This document shows positions 1 through 8,974 of a stretch of 38,859 nucleotides of DNA, piece after piece. Position numbers and translations under genes: made by a program. Positions within the stretch are counted from its first letter, which is position 1, and each line of letters begins with the position of its first letter. Below the pieces are notes generated by a model that was not told where the DNA came from, made no database searches, and was given only the letters and a program-made list of their open reading frames with translations. Origin of the DNA: CAYNUJ01 sp964573255 (GTDB lineage: Bacteria; Bacteroidota; Ignavibacteria; Ignavibacteriales; Melioribacteraceae); NCBI GenBank assembly GCA_964573255.1, contig CAZNJB010000028.1:1-38859 (forward strand). The letters run 5' to 3'.

Positions 1-40
1 TATATATTTTTCAAATGCAAAGATGTGATTTAGTTAACAA

Positions 41-1606
41 TTATGTTTCATCAAACCATTTAAAGAATTTCTCTAAAGCTTTTTTTCTTTCAGGTTCTAC
101 ATAATAGAAATTAATTCCCCGAGGTGTGATTTCCCAAAATTCTTCTACTGTGGTAGTATATATAAATTCATAAATTTTATGAATTCTATCAATCGGTTCA
201 ACCTTCATATCTTCATATATTAACCTAGCCAATTCTTCTTCACCACGCAATAAAAAAAATCCGGCAAGTTTTACCTGTGCAATTCTCACACCAATTAAAG
301 ATAGTTCCCTTTGTCTTAATGAATTGGTATCCAAATCTTCTAAAGGTTGATCGAGATTTAAGAATATGTATAAAAGTTCCCTTAAATTCTGAACATTTTT
401 AATATAGGCAAGTTCATTAAGTACACATAAATCGTGAGCTGCAGTTTCCAGAATAAACAATACACCTTGCTTTTGTGCTTCGAGTGCATAATATTTAAAA
501 TAAAAAGCAATTTGCTCAACTTTGAGCGGATCAGTATCGAGTAAATGTTCCGCAATAACGCGGTAATGCTCTAATGTATTAAAAGCAGAACGCGGATCGT
601 GATCGTTTATTGCAAATCTTAAGTAAGAATTGAAATATCTAAAAGTACAATTCAATGCCCCTTCATCTTTTTCTTTAATCGCAGCTTGTCCAATTAACCC
701 GGAATTCAATAAAACTCCGGCAGCAACATCGCGCATGGTTTTTCTGGAATTATTAAATATCAAATCATATGCGCGAAAAACCTTTCTTTCAATGAATGTT
801 TTACTTTCTTCAATCCGATTCAATACAAACTTAGAATAACCCGAAAAATCCGGGTCTAAGTATTCTCTTCCCGATCTTCTAAACCAAGATTCGGGAAGAT
901 CCTTTTTAACTGCCATATGTTCAACCAACATTTCCTTCAATGCAGTTATACAAAGTAGCGCTACTGCTCCATCCCCTTGACTAACAGAATTTGTCCCTAT
1001 ATCCCGAATAAATTCGATCTTCTCATAATATTCATCTCTTTTTTTAGATACCGAAACATTTTTATTTTCAACAACTTCTTGTAAAATTGCGGAGGCTTCT
1101 TTTTGTACCTGCGCAATAAAATGCTGCGGTTGAAGAAAATTGAACACATAATAAAGGTGGGGCATTATTATAATTAAACTTATAACAATCAGAACCAAAT
1201 TAAACAGAATGCTGTAATAAGTCACAAAATTTTCGGTAATGGTGTTAGTCACTAAAATGGTGTTAATTGCAGTTAACAGAAATAAACTAAATACCAAAAC
1301 ATTGACTTTATTCCGTATAAATATTATCATAACATCGGATGAATATTTATTTGCCGCTAATTGTGCAATAATAGCTACAGCAGTGAATTCTACACCCAGA
1401 ACTGCGGTAACAACTTCACCCAATCCGCCTAAAGTATTTGTGAAATTGCCTATATCCGATGCAAATATTTTTCTGAAAAACGGAATATGATGTGATATAA
1501 TTAAATAATCTATAGTACGATTTACTATAAATATAAATATACTGATGAATATGAAACTTAGAAATATCCTAATATATACGATAAAGTTAGTTTCTTTTTT
1601 ATTCAA
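41..1606 (-). CDS. DUF2254-like integral membrane protein
   Basis: This encodes a 521-aa membrane protein of unknown function. Hydrophobic segments lie at about residues 9-28, 60-85, 101-120 and 129-150, followed by a long, mostly soluble C-terminal region (about 160-521) rich in charged helices. The second hydrophobic segment and the stretch after it (an 'IIAQLAANKYSS' block, then a basic 'FIRNK') resemble the signature of DUF2254 predicted membrane proteins, in which a helix is followed by a 'QLASSQFSPR'-like block. The start is TTG at 1606, supported by a GGAG six bases upstream; no ATG lies near it. It is divergent from the kinase-like gene at 1785 with 178 bp between them. The family call is from remembered motif shape, and no catalytic residues are recognisable. 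Confidence 0.6.
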   Translation of the reverse strand: MNKKETNFIVYIRIFLSFIFISIFIFIVNRTIDYLIISHHIPFFRKIFASDIGNFTNTLGGLGEVVTAVLGVEFTAVAIIAQLAANKYSSDVMIIFIRNKVNVLVFSLFLLTAINTILVTNTITENFVTYYSILFNLVLIVISLIIIMPHLYYVFNFLQPQHFIAQVQKEASAILQEVVENKNVSVSKKRDEYYEKIEFIRDIGTNSVSQGDGAVALLCITALKEMLVEHMAVKKDLPESWFRRSGREYLDPDFSGYSKFVLNRIEESKTFIERKVFRAYDLIFNNSRKTMRDVAAGVLLNSGLIGQAAIKEKDEGALNCTFRYFNSYLRFAINDHDPRSAFNTLEHYRVIAEHLLDTDPLKVEQIAFYFKYYALEAQKQGVLFILETAAHDLCVLNELAYIKNVQNLRELLYIFLNLDQPLEDLDTNSLRQRELSLIGVRIAQVKLAGFFLLRGEEELARLIYEDMKVEPIDRIHKIYEFIYTTTVEEFWEITPRGINFYYVEPERKKALEKFFKWFDET

Positions 1607-1784
1607 TATTACTCCGCTAAAATTAGGTACATAAAATTATTAAAAAGAAACAATACTAACAATTGATAATCGAATAATTATTTATGCTGTTTTTCTTAAT
1701 TTTATTTCTGTTTCAAAAATCGGAGTAAATCATTATCTTTTGGTTTTCAAGTGATATTATTATTTAACTTAAATTTGTTGAGAT

Positions 1785-4151
1785 ATGTTTCAGTCGGTAA
1801 TTACAGAATTTTTAAGTAAATACGCTGACCTCTTAAAGGGAGCTTCGGAGGGGAAAGATACCTTTGGAAACGATCTTTGTGATTCAATGATCAGAGAATT
1901 CGACCTTCAGGCGGCAGTTATTTTTAAAGTTATAGATGGTAATTCTTTAGCGGTAATAGGAAGATCGGACACTGCGAATGCATCTTATTTAATGAACGCA
2001 AAATTTAGATGCGGAAGTTGCGAAAATCTAAAAAAAAGCACCTCTTTTTCAGTTAACAGCGATAGCAAATGTGAATTGGCAATTTCCGAATTCCTCATTT
2101 ACGAAAGTTGCGTTCTGCTTATCACTCCTAATGGAGAAAGATTATTACTTAAGATTGCAAAAAAATCCGCTTTTAATCAAAGTGACTCCGATTCATTAAA
2201 GAGAATTGTTCCTTTTTATTCATATTTACTCCATATATGGCTTCAAGCAAGGAACGGGCTCTCGCCGCTTACGGATCTGGCATTTAGCAAATTGGTTGAT
2301 CACGCAACTTTATCTTTAAGAAACTCAGCGAATTCTATTTTAGGTATTACCAGCATACTCAACGAAGAAAATCTATCCGCTTCGCAGCTCGAATATGTAA
2401 ATAACATTAAACGTAATTCACAAGCTATTCTTGTTTCGGTTAATGATCTTAAAGCTTTAGCCCTGATTGAAAGTGGAGATACAAAGTTAAAATCTACCAA
2501 AATTAACTTAAAAAACTCACTTTCCGAAACAATTGACATATTCAAGTCACGGAGAGGTAATTTACCCACAAATATAAACTTCTCTTTCGATGATAAACTC
2601 CCTGCCGAATTAAAAATAGATGAACTGAAACTCAAATATATAGTAAGTAGTTTTCTTCGTATCTCAACACACTTAACCGGTGGCAGACAAATAAATTTAA
2701 AAGCTGAAGTTGGCTCCCCCGGTTTCTTGGAAATCATTTTTGAATTACCGGCAAAAACTCTCAGTCAGGATACTATTTCTCACTTCTTTAATCCATTTAA
2801 GGTTACTAATAATCCTGAACTTCACGGATGCTTTATTAGTGGATTAGAAACTAATCTATTGAAAAAATATTCGCAATTACTTGGCGGAGATTTAAGCATT
2901 GAAAGCAGAACGGCACAAGGGACAGTAATTAAGCTGCGAATTCCAATTGAAGAACGTTCTGCAACTCTTAGTAAATCGTTTAGCAGTATCCCAAAACCAA
3001 CTCAAGGACATAATAACGTACTTGTAATTGAAGATGATTACGCCACTTCAAAGTTGATGAGCAATTATCTCAAAAAATGGGGATACGAACCGACTGTTGT
3101 AAACACAGAAGACCAAGTAATGAGTCTTATTGAAAGAGTTGATTACTTAGCTATTATACTCGATATAGAGATACCTAATGTTAACGGATTGGAGCTTCTC
3201 CGCAAAATAAATATTCATCCGAAAACTAAAAACACTCCCGTTATAGTTTGTTCCGTTGAAGCGGAAGAACAGAAAGCTTATATGATGGGAGCCGTTGAAT
3301 ATTTCGTTAAACCGATAAATTATAACTATCTTGTTGAAGTTCTAACAAGTTATAAATTGAGAAAAGATTCAAATGTACTTTGTGTTGACGATGATGTTCC
3401 AACCCTTAATTTGGTAAAACAAGCGATAGAAACAGCAGGCTTTAATGCCATTGCCGAGCATATTTCGGCAAATGTTATGGATTTGATAAAGGATAAAGAA
3501 ATTGATTTGGCTATAATCGACCTCGATATGCCTCATCCAAATGGATTTGAATTGATTAAATTGATTAAGTCGGAAGACAGATTTAAAAATCTCCCTATAA
3601 TTATTTATACGGGTAAAGAAAATTACCAAGAAGATTTAAAACAAATTGACGGCTTATTCGAGGATTTACTTAGCAAAAAGAGTACTAACATCGAAGACTT
3701 AGCCGACACAATCAACTCAATGATAAAACGTTATGAGGAACCACCCTCTGTTCAAGAAGTAGTTGATAAAAAAGACGAAGCTAAAATACTTTTGGCAGAA
3801 GATTACAAACATTCACAAATAATAGTTACAAGATTATTAAAGAAGAACAACTTCAAGAATATTATTATTGTGGAAAACGGGCTGGAAGCTCTTGAAATGG
3901 CTAAGAAAGAGCAGTTCAATTTAATTTTAATGGATATGCAAATGCCTGTGATGAATGGTTTTGAAGCAACTAAAAAGATAAGGGAATTACCCAATTATAA
4001 AAACACACCGATTATTGCCCTAACTGCTTTTGCAATGAGAGGAGACAGAGAAAAATGTCTCGCAGCCGGTGCTTCCGATTATATACCAAAACCAATCGAC
4101 AGTAAGGAATTTATAGAAAAAATCAAATATTATTTGAATGCAGGTCAATAG
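1785..4151 (+). CDS. Hybrid histidine-kinase-like protein with three receiver domains and a degenerate kinase core
   Basis: This 788-aa protein has no membrane segment and is probably cytoplasmic. Residues about 20-150 look like a divergent GAF-type sensor. Residues about 165-390 follow the layout of a HisKA plus HATPase kinase, and three receiver domains follow at about 411-523, 529-648 and 667-786. Each receiver keeps its acidic pocket, phosphoacceptor Asp (D460, D579, D717) and a candidate conserved Lys (K509, K631/K632, K769). In the H-box, R179, N183 and G187 align with the usual HExRTPLNxIxG pattern, but the phosphoacceptor position (176) is Leu and the Pro position (181) is Ser; His173 is out of register. 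The ATP-binding N-box and DxGxG motif are not recognisable. It may be a phospho-acceptor or scaffold rather than a kinase. No Shine-Dalgarno sequence precedes the ATG. gltX starts 72 bp downstream. Confidence 0.85.
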   Translation: MFQSVITEFLSKYADLLKGASEGKDTFGNDLCDSMIREFDLQAAVIFKVIDGNSLAVIGRSDTANASYLMNAKFRCGSCENLKKSTSFSVNSDSKCELAISEFLIYESCVLLITPNGERLLLKIAKKSAFNQSDSDSLKRIVPFYSYLLHIWLQARNGLSPLTDLAFSKLVDHATLSLRNSANSILGITSILNEENLSASQLEYVNNIKRNSQAILVSVNDLKALALIESGDTKLKSTKINLKNSLSETIDIFKSRRGNLPTNINFSFDDKLPAELKIDELKLKYIVSSFLRISTHLTGGRQINLKAEVGSPGFLEIIFELPAKTLSQDTISHFFNPFKVTNNPELHGCFISGLETNLLKKYSQLLGGDLSIESRTAQGTVIKLRIPIEERSATLSKSFSSIPKPTQGHNNVLVIEDDYATSKLMSNYLKKWGYEPTVVNTEDQVMSLIERVDYLAIILDIEIPNVNGLELLRKINIHPKTKNTPVIVCSVEAEEQKAYMMGAVEYFVKPINYNYLVEVLTSYKLRKDSNVLCVDDDVPTLNLVKQAIETAGFNAIAEHISANVMDLIKDKEIDLAIIDLDMPHPNGFELIKLIKSEDRFKNLPIIIYTGKENYQEDLKQIDGLFEDLLSKKSTNIEDLADTINSMIKRYEEPPSVQEVVDKKDEAKILLAEDYKHSQIIVTRLLKKNNFKNIIIVENGLEALEMAKKEQFNLILMDMQMPVMNGFEATKKIRELPNYKNTPIIALTAFAMRGDREKCLAAGASDYIPKPIDSKEFIEKIKYYLNAGQ

Positions 4152-4223
4152 GATCTGCATTCTCCCCCTTTATCATTTCTAATTATTATATTTACTATTT
4201 TGATTTTATAATTATTGTGAGGA

Positions 4224-5696
4224 ATGATGAATACGGATTCTGTAAGAGTTAGATTTGCCCCATCACCGACCGGATATTTGCATGTTGGCGGATTAAGAAC
4301 AGCACTGTACAACTATCTATTTGCAAAAAAGAATAACGGTAAATTTGTTTTAAGAATTGAAGATACAGACAGGAACCGGTATGTAGAAGGAGCAGTAGAA
4401 AATTTAATTAACTCTTTAAATTGGGTTGGACTAGAATATGACGAAGGTCCGGAAAAAGACGGCGGATTCGGACCCTATTTTCAGTCGGATAGATTGGAAT
4501 TGTATCATAAATATGCAAAAGAACTGATTGACAAAGGTTATGCATATTACGCTTTCGATACCCCTGAAAGACTTCAGCAATTAAGAGAAGAACAGCAAAA
4601 GAAAGGATTACAAACTAAATACGACAAACGTGATCTCCATCTTACTAAAGAAGAAGTAGAAGCAAAATTAAAAGCCGGAGAACCTTATGTAATTCGTTTA
4701 AATGTTCCGGCAAACGAAAGAATTATTATAAATGATGTAATCCGTGGAAGAGTTGAGTTCAACACAGATACAATTGACGATCAAATTTTAATCAAGAGTG
4801 ACGGCTTCCCTACTTATCATATGGCTAATGTAGTGGATGATCACTTGATGCAAATCACTCACGTTATTCGCGGAGAAGAATGGCTGCCGAGTACACCTAA
4901 ACATGTATTATTATATAATTATCTTGGTTGGGAACCTCCCGTCTTCGCCCATCTTCCACTACTGCTTAATTCAGACAGAAGCAAGCTAAGCAAACGACAA
5001 GGTGATGTTGCCGTTGAAGATTACAGAGAAAAGGGGTACTTAAAAGAAGCCCTTGTAAACTTCGTTGCTCTGTTAGGATGGAACGCCGGAGATGATCAGG
5101 AATTTTATTTGATGGAAGAGCTCATTGAAAAATTCAGCCTCGAAGGCGTGAACAAAGCCGGAGCAGTATTTAACTTGGATAAATTAAACTGGCTCAACGG
5201 TGAACACATTCGTACCAAAACTCCGGAAGAATTACTCCCTCTTTACAAAGAGGAATTAGCAAAATCTAAATATGCCGATCTTACTCTCACTGAAGAGTAT
5301 ATGCTTTCAATCATTAAAGCAATGAAAGAACGGGTTGGCTTCGTTCGTGAATTCATAGAAAATTGTCCATATTTCTATGAAGAACCCACAGACTACGATG
5401 AAACGGTTCTTAAAAAGAGATGGAAGTCAGACAGTGAAGAATTGCTCAGAAAGTTACGGGATGAATTTGCTGCTCTTGAAAATCCGGGCAAAGAAGAATT
5501 CGAAGCTTGCCTACGTGCTGCTGCGGAAAAATTCGGAGTGGGAACAGGCAAATTGATTCATCCTGTTAGACTAGCAGTTTCAGGAGTTGGTCATGGTCCC
5601 GGAGTTTTTGATTTACTTGCAATTCTTGGTAAAGAAAAAGTAATTAGCAGAATTGATAAAGCATTAGAAATTATTCCACAAAAAATTAATGGATAA
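4224..5696 (+). CDS. gltX: Glutamyl-tRNA synthetase (GluRS)
   Basis: Class I aminoacyl-tRNA synthetase that charges tRNA-Glu with glutamate in the cytoplasm. At 490 aa it has normal family length. The HIGH-type motif is at residues 13-23 (PSPTGYLHVGG) and the KMSKS-type loop at 254-258 (KLSKR), with 'RIEDTD' at 44-49 between them. The segment at 108-120 that carries zinc-binding cysteines in E. coli GluRS reads 'YYAFDTPERL' here and has no Cys, so the zinc site is absent. Two ATG codons are adjacent (4224 and 4227). The GAGG at 4219-4222 is only one base from the first and four from the second, so the second may be used. The 3' end overlaps glnS by 8 nt, which suggests translational coupling. 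Because a GlnRS is encoded next to it, this enzyme is probably glutamate-specific (inference). Confidence 0.96.
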   Translation: MMNTDSVRVRFAPSPTGYLHVGGLRTALYNYLFAKKNNGKFVLRIEDTDRNRYVEGAVENLINSLNWVGLEYDEGPEKDGGFGPYFQSDRLELYHKYAKELIDKGYAYYAFDTPERLQQLREEQQKKGLQTKYDKRDLHLTKEEVEAKLKAGEPYVIRLNVPANERIIINDVIRGRVEFNTDTIDDQILIKSDGFPTYHMANVVDDHLMQITHVIRGEEWLPSTPKHVLLYNYLGWEPPVFAHLPLLLNSDRSKLSKRQGDVAVEDYREKGYLKEALVNFVALLGWNAGDDQEFYLMEELIEKFSLEGVNKAGAVFNLDKLNWLNGEHIRTKTPEELLPLYKEELAKSKYADLTLTEEYMLSIIKAMKERVGFVREFIENCPYFYEEPTDYDETVLKKRWKSDSEELLRKLRDEFAALENPGKEEFEACLRAAAEKFGVGTGKLIHPVRLAVSGVGHGPGVFDLLAILGKEKVISRIDKALEIIPQKING

Positions 5697-7377
5697 GAAA
5701 TTGGAAGAAAACAACAAAACAAATTTTATAACTGATATAATTGACAAAGACCTCGAAGAAGGCAGATACAATCATGTTTATACTCGCTTTCCCCCGGAGC
5801 CAAACGGATATTTGCATATAGGACACGCTAAATCTATTTGTTTAAATTTCGGTTTGGCTAAACAATACAACGGTAAATGTAATTTACGTTTCGACGATAC
5901 TAATCCGACAAAAGAAGAAGAAGAATATGTAAAATCAATTCAAGAAGATATTAAATGGCTTGGATTTGATTGGGATGAATTGCATTTCGCTTCCGATTAT
6001 TTCGATCAGCTTTATGAATATGCCGTTGAATTGATAAAGAAAGGGAAAGCGTATGTAGATTCTTCTTCAATGGAAGAAATAAAGGAAATGCGAGGAACAC
6101 CTACGGAACCAGGTGTTGAATCCCCTTATAGAAATAGAACAATTGAAGAAAATCTCGATTTATTCGAAAGAATGAAAAATGGTGAATTCGAAGACGGGAC
6201 TCATGTTCTCCGAGCAAAAATTGATATGAGTTCTCCCAATATGAATTTGCGCGATCCGATAATGTATAGAATTCGCCATACCTCTCATCATAGAACCGGC
6301 GATAAATGGTGCATATATCCAATGTACGATTGGGCGCATGGTCAAAGCGACTCTATTGAAGGGATTACACATTCTATCTGTACGCTGGAATTTGAGAACC
6401 ATCGTCCGCTTTACGATTGGTTCATTGAACAACTAGGAATCCATCATCCGCGCCAAATTGAATTTGCACGTCTGAATTTAAACTTTACCGTTATGAGTAA
6501 ACGGAAATTACTTCAATTGGTTGAAGAAGGAATTGTTGACGGCTGGGATGATCCGAGAATGCCTACCATTTCCGGATTAAGAAGACGCGGTTACACTCCG
6601 GCTTCAATCAGAAACTTTGCCGAACGTGTAGGCGTAGCTAAACGTGATAATGTAATTGACGTAGCATTATTGGAGTACAGCGTACGCGAAGATTTGAATA
6701 AAACCGCTCAAAGAGTGATGGGCGTTTTGCGTCCTCTTAAAGTTGTACTTACTAACTATCCCGAAAATCAAGTTGAAGAATTGGATGCGGTTAATAACCC
6801 CGAAGACGAATCAATGGGTAAACGCAAGGTTCCTTTTAGTCGTGAACTTTATATTGAACAACACGATTTTATGGAAGACCCGCCGAAGAAATTTTTCCGT
6901 CTTAAACCCGGCGGAGAAGTTCGTCTGCGTTATGCTTATATAATCAAATGCGAAGAAGTGATAAAAGACGAAAACGGAAATATAATCGAATTGAGATGCA
7001 CATATGATCCGGAAACAAAAAGCGGAATGGCTTCTTCCAACAGGAAGGTAAAGGGAACCATTCACTGGGTTTCGGCTGAACATGCCATTGACGCTGAAGT
7101 TCGTTTATACGATAGAATGTTTTCCGTTGAAGACCCTTCGGGAGATAAGGAAAAAGATTTCAAAGAATTCATTAATAATAATTCTTTGGAAATTCTTACC
7201 GAAAGTAAAATTGAGCCTTTCGTTAAAGATGCAAAACCCGGAGACCGTTTTCAGTTTGAACGAAATGGTTATTTTTGCGTTGATACGAAATTTACAACTG
7301 ATGAAAAACTGGTATTTAATAGAACCGCAACTCTGCGCGATACTTGGGCTAAAATAATGAAATCACAAGGTAAATAA
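5689..7377 (+). CDS. glnS: Glutaminyl-tRNA synthetase (GlnRS)
   Basis: Class I synthetase that attaches glutamine directly to tRNA-Gln. The protein is 562 aa. The HIGH motif is at residues 37-46 (EPNGYLHIGH) and the KMSKS-type loop at 268-272 (VMSKR). The catalytic domain is followed by a C-terminal beta-barrel anticodon-binding region (about 340-555) containing 'LRPLKVVLTNYP' and the 'FSRELYIEQHDFMEDPPKKFFRL' type block characteristic of bacterial and eukaryotic GlnRS (split here as the start and end of one conserved stretch, about residues 383-405). The ATG lies inside the last codons of gltX. GlnRS is absent from many bacteria, which use the GatCAB amidation route instead; its presence here predicts direct charging of tRNA-Gln. 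The PAP2 gene follows after one base. Confidence 0.96.
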   Translation: MDKKLEENNKTNFITDIIDKDLEEGRYNHVYTRFPPEPNGYLHIGHAKSICLNFGLAKQYNGKCNLRFDDTNPTKEEEEYVKSIQEDIKWLGFDWDELHFASDYFDQLYEYAVELIKKGKAYVDSSSMEEIKEMRGTPTEPGVESPYRNRTIEENLDLFERMKNGEFEDGTHVLRAKIDMSSPNMNLRDPIMYRIRHTSHHRTGDKWCIYPMYDWAHGQSDSIEGITHSICTLEFENHRPLYDWFIEQLGIHHPRQIEFARLNLNFTVMSKRKLLQLVEEGIVDGWDDPRMPTISGLRRRGYTPASIRNFAERVGVAKRDNVIDVALLEYSVREDLNKTAQRVMGVLRPLKVVLTNYPENQVEELDAVNNPEDESMGKRKVPFSRELYIEQHDFMEDPPKKFFRLKPGGEVRLRYAYIIKCEEVIKDENGNIIELRCTYDPETKSGMASSNRKVKGTIHWVSAEHAIDAEVRLYDRMFSVEDPSGDKEKDFKEFINNNSLEILTESKIEPFVKDAKPGDRFQFERNGYFCVDTKFTTDEKLVFNRTATLRDTWAKIMKSQGK

Positions 7378-7378
7378 T

Positions 7379-8161
7379 TTGAAAGTTCGTCAATTGATTT
7401 TATCGCTGTGTATTTTAGTCAGTGGATATGTTCATCCTCAAGTTAGCACTATAAGTAGTGATTTTGAATTTGGAATAAACAAAGGGAAAGAAATTATTTC
7501 TTTCCCTTTTAGCTCACCTAATAAATTTTTTAGGGATGCAGGCGCCACGGCTATAGTTACCGGACTGCTTTTTACATTAGATAACCCCGTGCGTGATTTT
7601 GCACACTCAAACCAAAATAGTTTTAATGATAACCTTTTCTCAGTTGATAAATATTACGGTAATGCTTACACAGTAATTTTATCTGCTGCAATTTATTCAA
7701 CAGGATTGCTAAGCCAATCAAACAAATGGAGAAAGGCCGGATTAAATTCCGTGGTTTCACTCTTTTATTCCGGAATTATCAACCAAACATTAAAGAGAGT
7801 AATAGGCAGGCATCGTCCGTATATGAATGACGGAATTGCATCCTTTTCCCCTTCTTTAATAGAAAACGATTTCTTTTCTTTACCAAGCGGGCATACAACC
7901 GCAGCCTTTGCTTTTTCAACTGCGATGGCAGAATCGATTGATAACACTTACTGGGACATTTTCTGGTATTCTTTAGCTGGACTAACAGCAGCATCTAGGA
8001 TTTATCACGATCAGCACTGGTTAAGCGATACATTTTTAGGAGCGGTAATTGGTTATGCTATAGGTAAATTCGTAAGTGCTCCGGATTCAATAAAGGAAGA
8101 TTCTAATCTTACTTTTGCTTTTACTGAGAAAGGAGTTGGACTGTTTATTAGACTTGATTAA
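7379..8161 (+). CDS. PAP2-superfamily phosphatase, exported or membrane-bound
   Basis: A 260-aa PAP2 (type 2 phosphatidic acid phosphatase) family protein. All three active-site motifs are complete: KX6RP at K139 to R146-P147, PSGH at 169-172, and SRX5HX3D at S206-R207, H213 and D217. The N-terminus (about residues 3-21) looks like a signal peptide, and hydrophobic stretches at about 98-112, 122-137 and 193-205 suggest membrane association. Family members remove phosphate from phosphatidate, undecaprenyl pyrophosphate or lipid A; the substrate cannot be read from this sequence. The start codon is TTG at 7379, one base after the glnS stop codon, so it is probably co-transcribed and perhaps translated by reinitiation. 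No functional link with the tRNA synthetases is obvious. Confidence 0.88.
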   Translation: MKVRQLILSLCILVSGYVHPQVSTISSDFEFGINKGKEIISFPFSSPNKFFRDAGATAIVTGLLFTLDNPVRDFAHSNQNSFNDNLFSVDKYYGNAYTVILSAAIYSTGLLSQSNKWRKAGLNSVVSLFYSGIINQTLKRVIGRHRPYMNDGIASFSPSLIENDFFSLPSGHTTAAFAFSTAMAESIDNTYWDIFWYSLAGLTAASRIYHDQHWLSDTFLGAVIGYAIGKFVSAPDSIKEDSNLTFAFTEKGVGLFIRLD

Positions 8162-8287
8162 TTAAATTTACGATGATTTAAGATATTTACTATAATAATT
8201 GATTATACTCACGAATAATTTAACAGAATAACACTTCACTAAATGAAAACTAATAAACTTCTCAATCCAGTATAAGATTCACACACC

Positions 8288-8315
8288 ATCCAGTATCTAG
8301 TATCCAGCATCTAAC
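8288..8315. repeat. Degenerate heptad tandem repeat (ATCCAGT type)
   Basis: Four consecutive 7-nt units lie between the convergent PAP2 and mobA genes: ATCCAGT (8288-8294), ATCTAGT, ATCCAGC and ATCTAAC. A further single unit is at 8265-8271. A related tract with an ATCCAGT unit lies at 20334-20353, also intergenic. The unit length and sequence are directly visible; the function is unknown. Confidence 0.6.
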
Positions 8316-8350
8316 ACAAAACTATTAAATACTCACTCCCCCACTAATGC

Positions 8351-8974
8351 TCAGGAATTAATGTGCTCCAAAATTTTTTGGTAATCTTCCGGTCTATTCA
8401 TATTAAAAAATAAGAACTCCTCATAAATATCAAGTTTCTCTGCATCTATGATTTCGGCACCAACAGTATCGAGCAGAGAGAGCACTTTGCACTTACGTTT
8501 TCTCTGGTTGGCATCTCTTAACTCAGCTTCATCATTTTGCAAGGACTTTTCCGCTTCCGGCAAAACGGTTCTTGAATATCTTCCGGCTAATTGCTGTATA
8601 AATCCATCGGCTTTACAAACAGTTATTGGTTTATCTGTAGAATAATCAATTATGTATTTAATCATTTCTCTTTTCATTAAAGGTATATCCGATGAAATAA
8701 TAAAATTCTCTTCTGTTTCTGAATGAACCAATCCCGAATGTATGCCGGCTAACGGACCTTTATATTCAAAAATATCTTTGTACATCGGTAAATTAATGAA
8801 TTCATATTCTTCCGGAGTATTTGTAATAATTATTACATTCTCAAAAATTGATTGCATTAAATCAACAACACCTTCAATTACAGTCTTACCGTTTAACTCC
8901 ATTAGTAATTTATTCTGTCCCATACGCGTGCTTTTACCGCCCGCTAAAATAATTCCCGTTATATCAGAATACAT
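8351..8974 (-). CDS. mobA: Molybdenum cofactor guanylyltransferase MobA
   Basis: Transfers GMP from GTP to molybdopterin to make the guanine-dinucleotide form of Moco used by DMSO-reductase-family enzymes. The protein is 207 aa, normal for MobA. The nucleotide-binding loop is at residues 10-22 (LAGGKSTRMGQNK), followed by 'GPLAGI', 'SSDIPL' (the usual metal-binding Asp region) and a C-terminal 'NMNRPEDY' that matches the family's N-x-N-x-P-E-D signature. The ATG at 8974 lies inside the end of moeA (16-nt overlap) and is preceded by AGGTGA, so translation is probably coupled. It is the last gene of the Moco operon. The presence of MobA predicts MGD-type molybdoenzymes in this organism; none is in the window. 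Confidence 0.92.
   Translation of the reverse strand: MYSDITGIILAGGKSTRMGQNKLLMELNGKTVIEGVVDLMQSIFENVIIITNTPEEYEFINLPMYKDIFEYKGPLAGIHSGLVHSETEENFIISSDIPLMKREMIKYIIDYSTDKPITVCKADGFIQQLAGRYSRTVLPEAEKSLQNDEAELRDANQRKRKCKVLSLLDTVGAEIIDAEKLDIYEEFLFFNMNRPEDYQKILEHINS

Noticed and set aside
8288..8315. CRISPR array
   Set aside because: Units are 7 nt and directly adjacent with no spacers; no cas genes are in the window.
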